DNA from: Gemmatimonadota bacterium
GTDB lineage: Bacteria > Gemmatimonadota > Gemmatimonadetes > Gemmatimonadales > Gemmatimonadaceae
Direction of reading: 5' to 3'
Assembly: GCA_026387935.1 (NCBI GenBank)
Contig: JAPLKU010000014.1
Span: forward strand, 182,166 to 246,165
DNA: 64,000 nucleotides
The notes beneath the pieces were generated by a model that searched no databases, was not told where the DNA came from, and worked only from the letters and a program-made list of their open reading frames with translations. Shown here one piece after another: positions 36,961 to 44,524 of this stretch (the first letter of the stretch is position 1; each line of letters starts with the position of its first letter). The position numbers were made by a program, and so were the translations under genes.

Positions 36961-36993
36961 CAGTTGTCGTGCAGTTGTCGTGCAGTTGACAAT
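36961..36993. repeat. Three 11-bp tandem direct repeats upstream of creatininase
   Basis: CAGTTGTCGTG occurs twice in immediate tandem and is followed by CAGTTGACAAT. An 11-bp period places the copies on the same face of the helix, as in operators bound by oligomeric regulators. It sits just upstream of the creatininase ribosome site, so it could bind a repressor. The TTGTC core also appears in the carH promoter region, but whether the same protein binds both is a guess. Confidence 0.5.
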
Positions 36994-37065
36994 CGGTTAG
37001 CAATCTCCGCGCATCTCCGCCGTACCGATCAGCGAACCTCCGCGGTTCCGCTGTTTTTGTCGCCG

Positions 37066-39768
37066 TTACGGAATCGGCCGCTTCGCCACCGGTGCGTTCT
37101 TCACATAGATGTCGAACCATGCCAGCCACCGCGCCCACTGGTCGAGGTCGCTCGCATACGCGCCAACCGAGTGGTCTTCGTACGGATACTCAAACAACAC
37201 CGCGTTCTTTCCGAGCCCCTGCATCACGGCGAACATCCGCTGTGAGGAAATGATCGACGTGCCCGTGTTCTGGTCTTCCCAGTTGTGATACATCAGCAAC
37301 GGCGTCACGATCTTGTCGGCCCGAAGCATCGGCGACATGTCAAGGTACGTGTCTCGTGCCTGGAAGAAGTTGCGGCGCTCGCTCTGGAAGCCGAACAGCG
37401 TCAGCGTGCGGTTGTACATGCCGTCGCCGGCAATAGCGCCCTTGAAATTCGGCATCAGCGAAATGGCATTCAGCGTACTGAACGCGCCGTAGCTGTGCCC
37501 GCCAATTCCCAGGCGGTCGCGGTCCACGTATCCCGCCTCGACCACCGCGTCGATCACCGCGTCGAGATTCTCGCGGAGGTCGCGCGTGTAGTTGTCGTTC
37601 ATCTTCCCCGAATCGCCGTAAATCGGAATATCGGGTTCGATGTAGGCGTACCCCCCTGCGACCCAGAGCTGCATGGAAGACGCCGGGCGCGCCGACGGCA
37701 CTTCAGGGAAGGCGTTGATGTTCGTGCCGACCTTCGACTGCTCGTACTGCTGCTGCGACGAGTACTCGCGAGGATAGAACCAGACCACGCCCGGAAGGCG
37801 ATTGCCGGGCGTCCAGTCGCGCGGAAGCGAAACGTTCACCCAAAACTTGTTGCCGTCGCGCGCGCGCGAAATCTGGAATCGTTTGAATATCGCGCCCGAG
37901 ACTTCGGGGCCGACGTCCACGTTCGCCGTCAGTTTCTTTGTCGTACCGGCGGCGACGTCCTTCACCCACACGTCGCGAATCACCGTTGGCGACTCGTGCG
38001 TGTAAAGGAACGCCGAGTAGTCATCGTCGAGTGGGCCGACGAACGTGTCGTAGGCATTCGCCGGGCTATCGAAGAGGCGCGTGCGCATGCCGGTTTCGAT
38101 GTCGAGCTTGTCGGCCCACGGACGCGGCGCCTGTGTGCTCCAGTTCGCGCCAGGTGCGCGACTGCCCTGCACGGCGGCGGTCTTTCCATCCTTGCCGAGC
38201 ACGACGAATCCCTTGCCGCCAATCGCGCGTGTCACCAGAGCGCCACCCGTCGAGTCACCACCGCCACCGCCACCGCCACCGCCGCGACCACCACCGCCGC
38301 CTGCCGACAGCGTGATGCCGCGGCCAAGGCTCAGACGCTTGTTGTCGGCGAGGCGAACCGCGAAGACCGTGCCGCTATCCGCGGCGAAGAGAGTTTTCTG
38401 GTCAGTGCCGTAGACAATCGCACCGAGCTGAGGACTGCCTTCGTAGATGACCTTCTTGTCGCTGGAACCAAAGGGCGGAAGCCAGTTCACGTACTGCACG
38501 CTCGTCGGCAGCGGACGGGCCGGCGCGGCGGCGGGAGCGCCTGCACCGCCACCTCGACCGCCACGGCCACCACGGCCCGCGCCGGCCGGCGCGCCGGTCG
38601 GCGCGCCGCCTGCTGCAGGCGCACCAAACACTGACTGCACATACACGAGGCCGGGACCAACCGGGTTCCACGCCACATTGCGCATGCCCGTGTCACTGGC
38701 CGTCTGCACCGGCCCGCCGCGGCCGCCACCCGGGGTGTCGCCGCCGTCATCGTTCGCACCCTCACGCAGGCGCGTGGTCGCGAGCGTTGCAAGCGTCTTG
38801 CCATTCGAATCCCACAGCTCGCGCACCGAGCCGAACGAACTCACCTGCACGATGTACGAGAACGGCTCCGTCATCGACGTCACCGTGAAGTACTGCGCAT
38901 CGTGCGATGCCTCCACGGCGCGGATCATCCGCGGCTCACCGATTTTCTTCACTGTCTTCTTGGCAATGTCGATCACGGCGAGCTGGCCCGTCGTGTGGTA
39001 CTTGAGCAGCGCCTTGTCGTGCGAGTCCAGGAGCAGGCTCCAGTACACCGGCGTCGGCACGGCACGCGAGTTCGTCGCGCGCACGGTCGGGCCGTCCTCG
39101 ATGCCGCCCGGACCATGGGTGGGCACGGCGCCGCGGCCATCGGGAATAACCACAACCACAAGCGACTTGCCGTCAGCGCTGAACTCGAGGGTCGTGACAA
39201 ACGTCGCCAGCAGCGGAGCCTTGGCGACCTGCGTCAGCTTCCCCGTCGCCACATCGGCGAGGTAGGGGTACGAGGCGTCGTCGAAGTTCGCGATAAACGC
39301 GACCGATTTTCCGTCGGGCGACCAGGTCTGAGCGCCAATGGTCGCACCCTTCGGCGCGTCGATGGTCTTCGTGGCGCCCGTCTTCGGGTTCACCAGCGAG
39401 AGCGTCGTGGCCGTTTCGACGGTGAGCGCGCGCGAACGATTCGCCTTGGTGTCGATGGCGACGCCACCGAGATAGATGTGCGTCTTGCCGTACGCCTGAA
39501 TGTCGCCGCGCGTCGGGCCCACGGCGCGCACATACCACGAGCGGTCGGCGTTCGGCTGATTGAAAGAGATGTCGACGCGGGGAGCCATGATCATCCGCTC
39601 GATGTTCGCCGGCGGCTTCACGTACGTCTCGGACTTCAGGAGTTCCTGCGGATTCCAGCCGCTGCTGCCGGAATTACCCTGCGCTGAAATCACTGACAGC
39701 GGCGCGGCGAGGAGCGAAGCAGCGACTGCGGAACCAATCGCGGCGACTACGAAACGGCGTGCGGACAT
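37066..39768 (-). CDS. Exported S9-family prolyl oligopeptidase-type peptidase
   Basis: A 900-residue exported serine peptidase. The signal peptide is followed by an N-terminal propeller (TWSPDGKSVAFIANFDD, EFSADGKSLVVVVIPDG, MIRAVEASHDAQYFTVTS). The C-terminal alpha/beta-hydrolase domain has RDRLGIGGHSYGAFSTLNA (nucleophile Ser), LLMYHNWEDQNTG (Asp) and FEYPYEDHSVGAYA (His). Gly- and Pro/Ala-rich low-complexity inserts (residues ~345-410 and ~490-520) interrupt the propeller; such inserts recur in homologues from this phylum. The enzyme trims short peptides in the periplasm. No ribosome site is strong, only CCGGAG upstream. Confidence 0.9.
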   Translation of the reverse strand: MSARRFVVAAIGSAVAASLLAAPLSVISAQGNSGSSGWNPQELLKSETYVKPPANIERMIMAPRVDISFNQPNADRSWYVRAVGPTRGDIQAYGKTHIYLGGVAIDTKANRSRALTVETATTLSLVNPKTGATKTIDAPKGATIGAQTWSPDGKSVAFIANFDDASYPYLADVATGKLTQVAKAPLLATFVTTLEFSADGKSLVVVVIPDGRGAVPTHGPGGIEDGPTVRATNSRAVPTPVYWSLLLDSHDKALLKYHTTGQLAVIDIAKKTVKKIGEPRMIRAVEASHDAQYFTVTSMTEPFSYIVQVSSFGSVRELWDSNGKTLATLATTRLREGANDDGGDTPGGGRGGPVQTASDTGMRNVAWNPVGPGLVYVQSVFGAPAAGGAPTGAPAGAGRGGRGGRGGGAGAPAAAPARPLPTSVQYVNWLPPFGSSDKKVIYEGSPQLGAIVYGTDQKTLFAADSGTVFAVRLADNKRLSLGRGITLSAGGGGGRGGGGGGGGGDSTGGALVTRAIGGKGFVVLGKDGKTAAVQGSRAPGANWSTQAPRPWADKLDIETGMRTRLFDSPANAYDTFVGPLDDDYSAFLYTHESPTVIRDVWVKDVAAGTTKKLTANVDVGPEVSGAIFKRFQISRARDGNKFWVNVSLPRDWTPGNRLPGVVWFYPREYSSQQQYEQSKVGTNINAFPEVPSARPASSMQLWVAGGYAYIEPDIPIYGDSGKMNDNYTRDLRENLDAVIDAVVEAGYVDRDRLGIGGHSYGAFSTLNAISLMPNFKGAIAGDGMYNRTLTLFGFQSERRNFFQARDTYLDMSPMLRADKIVTPLLMYHNWEDQNTGTSIISSQRMFAVMQGLGKNAVLFEYPYEDHSVGAYASDLDQWARWLAWFDIYVKNAPVAKRPIP

Positions 39769-40055
39769 ACGGACTCCGGCGGGAGGGGTGCGGACAACCT
39801 TTAAAGAATACGCCGCACCAACAACGCAGCGCGAGGGCCTTCCGTTGGCCCTTGGCCTGCGATTTCCCGTGCGGAGCCCCGGGCGCCGCGCGCCCCGGAC
39901 GGTCCTGCCTCACAGCTATCCGGGCGCCTCCAGCTACCACCCGCCGCTCACGGACATCCTGACGTTGAGGTCAGGAGTGAACTGCCGCACTACATTGGGA
40001 GACGTTCGAGACCGAAATACTTGCACACGAGCAGCCTCCCCCCGGAGTCATCGCC
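39769..40055. promoter_or_regulatory. Divergent promoter region of S9 peptidase and BNR protein
   Basis: This 287-bp spacer separates two divergent exported-protein genes, so both promoters lie here. It contains GC-rich dyads (AGGGCCttccgttGGCCCT near 39836 and GGGCGCcgcGCGCCC near 39887), and a possible -35/-10 for the + gene near TTGAGG...TACATT at 39965-39995. I see no ORF or gene remnant in it. Confidence 0.35.
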
Positions 40056-43000
40056 ATGCGCCGCAATCAGATCCGCTGGACAGCCATTTCCGCTTTTTCC
40101 CTGCTGGCCGTCGGGGTTGCTGCGCAGGGCAATCCGCGGCCGGGTGCTGCAGTCCCGCGAGTATTAAACGCCGCGCCGACACTGACGGATTCGACGTTCA
40201 GCGGCCTCTCCTACCGCAACATCGGGCCGGCCAACATGTCGGGCCGCATGAGCGATGTCGAAGGCATCGCCGGTGATCCAAGCACGGTGTATCTCTCGGC
40301 GGCCTCGGGCGGCGTGTGGAAGACCACCGACGCGGGCGTCACCTGGAAGCCGCTCTTCGACAAACAGCCGGTGCAGTCCATCGGCGACATGGCGGTCGAC
40401 CCGACCAACCCCGACGTGATCTATGTCGGCACCGGCGAGGCGAACGTCCGCAATTCGGTGTCGTTCGGCAACGGCGTCTACAAGTCCACCGACGGCGGCA
40501 AAACCTGGAAACACCTCGGGCTCGGCGACACGCGCCACATCTCACGCATCGTCATCAACCCGCTCGACACGAAGAAGGTGTACGTCGCCGCCATCGGGCA
40601 TGCGTTTGGCCCCAATGAAGAGCGCGGCGTCTTCATGAGCGAAGACGCGGGCGATACGTGGAAGAAAGTGCTGTACATCGACAACGTGCACGGCGCATCC
40701 GACATCGACATTGATCCGAAGAATCCAAACCTGCTCTACGCCGGCATGTGGCTCTTCGACCGCAAACAGTGGACCTTCACCTCTGGTGACGAAAAGGGCG
40801 GCATCTACCGTTCGACCGATGGCGGCAAGACCTGGACGAAGGCGACGAAGGGCTTGCCCAAACTCATCGGGCGCATCGGCATCAAAGTCGCGCCGTCGTC
40901 GCCAAACATCGTATACGCCGTGGCTGAAACGCGCGAAGGGTATGTGTTCAAGTCCACCGACAACGGCGAGACCTGGACCAAAACGAGCGACAACGCGCAC
41001 ACGCTCGGCCGCGGCTTCTACTATGCCGACCTGCGCGTGGACCCGACGAATGAGAATCGCGTGTACACGCTTGGCATGTCGTTCACCCAGTCCATTGACG
41101 GCGGCTCCACCTTCAAGCCCATGACGGGAAACTTCCACGGCGACCACCAGACGATGTGGATCGACCCGAAGAATCCGCGCCGCATGTTCATGGGCGACGA
41201 TGGTGGCATGAACGTGACGTACGACCAGGGCGGCGCGTGGAAGTGGTTTCCAAATCTTCCCGTGGGACAGTTTTACCAGATCAGCTACGACATGCGTGAG
41301 CCGTTCTACTCTGTGTCGGGCGGATTGCAGGACAACGGCATGTGGGTGGGGCCGAGCCGTTCGCGCGGGAGCAACATCCTCTCGGAGAGCTGGCGGTTCA
41401 TCCAGGGCGGCGACGGCTACTACGCCGTTTCGCACCCGGACGATCCCGACCTGTTCCTGTCGGACCTGCAAGCCGGCGGCATCGTCGCGACGAATCTCCG
41501 CACGTTCGAGCAGCGCGAGGCGAGCCCGCAGGTGAAGCGCATGGACGGCTATCCGGCCGACTCGAACAAGATCCGCTTCAACTGGAACGCGCCCATCGTG
41601 AAGTCGCCACACGACGGCAAAGTCGTGTACTTCGCGGGCAACATCGTCTTCCGCACCACGGACTGGGGCCGCACCTGGACGCCGATTTCGCCCGATCTTT
41701 CGAAGAACGACAAGTCGAAACAGGGTGATGCAGGCGGCCCAGTGCTCAAGGAGAACACGGTGGCCGAGTATTACGGCAACGTGTATTCGCTCGAGGAATC
41801 GCCGGTGAAGAAGGGCGTCATCTGGGCGGGCACCGATGACGGCAACGTTCAGGTGACGCAGGACGACGGAAAGACGTGGGTAAACGTCGCGGCCAACATT
41901 CCCGGCATCGGACCCAACGCGGTGATCTCTGCCGTCGAGCCGTCGCACAAGGATGCGGGCACGGCATACGTCGGCATCGAGCGTCGCATGATGGACGATT
42001 TCAAACCCTACGTGTTCAAGACGACCGATTTCGGCAAGACGTGGACGAACATCGCCGGGAATATCACGGCGAACGCGTACGTGCAGGTGGTGCGCGAAGA
42101 TCCAAAGAACAACAACCTCGTGTACGTCGGCACTGAACTCGGCCTGTTCGTGAACTGGAACGGCGGCACGGGAGACTGGACCAAGCTCCACCTCGGCAAC
42201 CTGCCGAATGTGGCCGTCCACGAGGTGCGTGTGCACCCCCGCGACAACGATTTGATCGTTGCCACGCATGGGCGCGCGATCTGGATTCTGGACGACGCGA
42301 CTCCCATCCAGCAGATGACCACGCAGATCGCGGCCAGCGCAGCGCACCTGTTTGCGCCGCGCACGGCCACGCGGTTCAACACCGGCGGCGGCGAGTGGAG
42401 TTGGGGGAGCCAGGCGTTCAAGGGCAAGAACGCCGACTACGGCGCCGCAATCACCTACTGGATGAAGGACAAACCGGCGGCGGATTCACTCGTCAAGGTG
42501 GAGATCCTCCAGGGCGGCACGGTGATCCGCACACTCAAGAAGCCGTCGGCGGCGGCGGGATTCAATCGCGTCACGTGGGATCTGCGCTTCGACGCTCCGA
42601 AAGTACTGAGCGACATGCCGGCCGACTCGTCGGAGCCGGGCGACTGGCGTTCGCGACCGGCGGGCCCACAGGCACTTCCCGGCGCGTATGCGGTGCGACT
42701 CACAGTGAACGGTCAGGCGCAGGAACAACCCCTCTCAATCCGGATTGACCCGTCGTCGGGCATCGCGCTCGCCACACTCCAGACGCAGTTCGATCAGGCG
42801 CAGCGGCTCAACGCCGTGATTGCCAACCTGATTGACAGCGAACGCAATCTCGTGGCATTCAAGGGTCAGGTTGATGAGCGGGCGAAGTCCGGCACGGAAA
42901 TGCGCGGCGATGCGGCGAAAGCACTTGTGCAGGCCGCCAGCGAAGAAATCGGGAAGCTCGACTCCGTTCGTCTTCAGGTCACGCGGCCGCGTCTCGACAA

Positions 43001-43253
43001 AGTGCCGTTCTACTCGGAAGGACCGCGGCCGCTGGAACGTGCGATGAACCTGATGGGATCAATCGACAGCGGGCTGAACCCGACGATCCCCGGCCAGCTC
43101 GAGTACGCGGGCGACGTGCGCCGCGATGCGCAGACGGTAATCGACATGGTGGAGAAACAGGTCGAAGCAACGGTAAAGCGGATCAACCCGTTGCTTCAGG
43201 CGCTTGGGCTTCCGGCGCTGCTGCCACCGCCGAAGAAGACAAGCGCGATGTAG
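40056..43253 (+). CDS. Exported BNR/sortilin-like repeat protein
   Basis: A 1065-residue exported protein with a signal peptide and sialidase/BNR-type repeats: GGVWKTTDAGVTWKPLF, GVYKSTDGGKTWKHLG, GVFMSEDAGDTWKKVL, GIYRSTDGGKTWTKAT, VFKSTDNGETWTKTS, NVQVTQDDGKTWVNV, VFKTTDFGKTWTNIAG. These form a sortilin/Vps10-like propeller. The last ~230 residues are a FlgD-like or Ig-like segment (AAGFNRVTWDLRFDAP, GAYAVRLTVNGQAQ) and a helical tail. No catalytic sialidase residues are obvious, so ligand binding is more likely than glycan cleavage. Transcription is divergent from the S9 peptidase. Confidence 0.8.
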   Translation: MRRNQIRWTAISAFSLLAVGVAAQGNPRPGAAVPRVLNAAPTLTDSTFSGLSYRNIGPANMSGRMSDVEGIAGDPSTVYLSAASGGVWKTTDAGVTWKPLFDKQPVQSIGDMAVDPTNPDVIYVGTGEANVRNSVSFGNGVYKSTDGGKTWKHLGLGDTRHISRIVINPLDTKKVYVAAIGHAFGPNEERGVFMSEDAGDTWKKVLYIDNVHGASDIDIDPKNPNLLYAGMWLFDRKQWTFTSGDEKGGIYRSTDGGKTWTKATKGLPKLIGRIGIKVAPSSPNIVYAVAETREGYVFKSTDNGETWTKTSDNAHTLGRGFYYADLRVDPTNENRVYTLGMSFTQSIDGGSTFKPMTGNFHGDHQTMWIDPKNPRRMFMGDDGGMNVTYDQGGAWKWFPNLPVGQFYQISYDMREPFYSVSGGLQDNGMWVGPSRSRGSNILSESWRFIQGGDGYYAVSHPDDPDLFLSDLQAGGIVATNLRTFEQREASPQVKRMDGYPADSNKIRFNWNAPIVKSPHDGKVVYFAGNIVFRTTDWGRTWTPISPDLSKNDKSKQGDAGGPVLKENTVAEYYGNVYSLEESPVKKGVIWAGTDDGNVQVTQDDGKTWVNVAANIPGIGPNAVISAVEPSHKDAGTAYVGIERRMMDDFKPYVFKTTDFGKTWTNIAGNITANAYVQVVREDPKNNNLVYVGTELGLFVNWNGGTGDWTKLHLGNLPNVAVHEVRVHPRDNDLIVATHGRAIWILDDATPIQQMTTQIAASAAHLFAPRTATRFNTGGGEWSWGSQAFKGKNADYGAAITYWMKDKPAADSLVKVEILQGGTVIRTLKKPSAAAGFNRVTWDLRFDAPKVLSDMPADSSEPGDWRSRPAGPQALPGAYAVRLTVNGQAQEQPLSIRIDPSSGIALATLQTQFDQAQRLNAVIANLIDSERNLVAFKGQVDERAKSGTEMRGDAAKALVQAASEEIGKLDSVRLQVTRPRLDKVPFYSEGPRPLERAMNLMGSIDSGLNPTIPGQLEYAGDVRRDAQTVIDMVEKQVEATVKRINPLLQALGLPALLPPPKKTSAM

Positions 43254-43267
43254 GCGGTTGGTTAGCG

Positions 43268-44440
43268 TCACCCGCCCCACACCTCACCGCACAGCCGCAG
43301 GAAATTCCCGCCCATGATCTTCTCCACTCGGGCGCTCGTGTGCTTGCGCGCGAGCAGCTTGTCAGCGATCAGCTCCATCCGCCGCGGTGAGTTGAGGTCG
43401 GTCACGAACATTGGCACTTTGGGATCCTCGCCGGGCGCCGCAATGCCTTTTGCCTGACGACCGGCGACAAAGTCGCCGTGAATCTTCATGTACTCCGCAT
43501 TCACCACATGCGGCGTGGTGGAAAGATCGCTCCCGATGCCGACATGGTCTTCGCCCGCCACGTTGACCGCGTGCTCGATGTGCTTGATCAAGTCGTCACT
43601 CGTGGGCGCGGGTCCCATCGTGAGAAAGGGCATCAGATAGATGCCCACCACCCCGCCCTTCTCCGCCAATTTCCTGAGCGTCGCGTCCGGCTTGCTGCGC
43701 GGACGATCGGCGATCGCGCGACAGGCGGAATGACTGATCGCAATGGGTCCCTTTGAGGCAGCGATCGCGTCTTCGGTGCTGCGAATTCCGGTGTGGCCGG
43801 TATCCACGATGATGCGCTTCGCGTTCAACTCGGCCACGAGTTCGCGCCCAAACGCAGTCAGTCCACCGTTCTCCGGCTGCAGGCAGCCGTCGCCGACCAG
43901 GTTGCGCACGTTGTAGGTGAGCTGAATGATGCGGAGCCCGAACGCGTGATAGAGCGCCACCCGCGACAGATCATCGCCGATCGAGACCGTATCCTGAAAA
44001 CCATAGATCAACCCGAATTTTTTCGCCGCCTTCGCCGCGCGCAGGTCGGCCACGCTCCGGATATTCGTGAGCACGTCGCGGTGCGCGCGCAGGTCGCGCT
44101 CCCACTTCGCAATGTCGCGAAATACTTCCTCGGGATTCTGCCCGCCGACAGTGAGGTTGACGGCCGTGATCCCCGAAGCGGCCGCGTTGCGGAGGTTCTC
44201 CGGCGACAACTGATCGAACTTGATTGGCGTGTTGAACGGGCCGGGACTGGCGAGAAAATCGAGCACCATCGCGGCGCCGTATCCGGGCCAGTCGGACCGG
44301 CCCGCCGCCCCGCTCGCCCGCGTGTTGCCGGCTGACCCCTCACCGAGTCGAACGGAGCCACCGGTCATCGCCGGCGCCAAGGCGGCGGCGAGGGCACGCT
44401 TGCTGAATTCGCGGCGTGAGACTGACTTGACACTCGACAC
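43268..44440 (-). CDS. Exported M19-like dipeptidase homologue, active site incomplete
   Basis: A 390-residue protein with a twin-arginine leader (SRREFSKRALAAALA) and the M19 (renal dipeptidase) barrel. Matching segments are SIGDDLSRVALYHAFGLRIIQLTYN, VDTGHTGIRSTEDAI, PIAISHSACRAIADRPRS and HVGIGSDLSTTPH. The usual first metal motif HxD is replaced by VLDFLASPG, and the bridging Glu region reads GFQDTVSI, so a normal binuclear zinc site is missing. It may have changed chemistry or be a binding protein. It stops 14 bp from the BNR gene stop (convergent) and is divergent from a DUF5916 gene. Confidence 0.75.
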   Translation of the reverse strand: MSSVKSVSRREFSKRALAAALAPAMTGGSVRLGEGSAGNTRASGAAGRSDWPGYGAAMVLDFLASPGPFNTPIKFDQLSPENLRNAAASGITAVNLTVGGQNPEEVFRDIAKWERDLRAHRDVLTNIRSVADLRAAKAAKKFGLIYGFQDTVSIGDDLSRVALYHAFGLRIIQLTYNVRNLVGDGCLQPENGGLTAFGRELVAELNAKRIIVDTGHTGIRSTEDAIAASKGPIAISHSACRAIADRPRSKPDATLRKLAEKGGVVGIYLMPFLTMGPAPTSDDLIKHIEHAVNVAGEDHVGIGSDLSTTPHVVNAEYMKIHGDFVAGRQAKGIAAPGEDPKVPMFVTDLNSPRRMELIADKLLARKHTSARVEKIMGGNFLRLCGEVWGG

Positions 44441-44524
44441 GTTTGGCTCCGACTCAAAAGGGGCTCATCTCCAGCGGTCGCCTCACTGGATGCGTAGAAG
44501 AAATATGACGATATTGCGCTTCTT

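Noticed and set aside
37031-37057. Hairpin AGCGAACC-tccgc-GGTT(C)CGCT followed by TTTTT on the plus strand
   Set aside because: It has the form of an intrinsic terminator, but only for plus-strand transcription, and no plus-strand gene lies upstream; the neighbours are on the minus strand. Probably chance.
37285-38634. 449-residue plus-strand ORF opposite the S9 peptidase
   Set aside because: Same reason; the minus-strand frame carries the catalytic triad.
40542-42347. 601-residue minus-strand ORF opposite the BNR protein
   Set aside because: Shadow of a GC-rich coding strand: composition dominated by Arg, His and Val, no recognisable domain, no ribosome site, and the opposite frame is a clear repeat protein.
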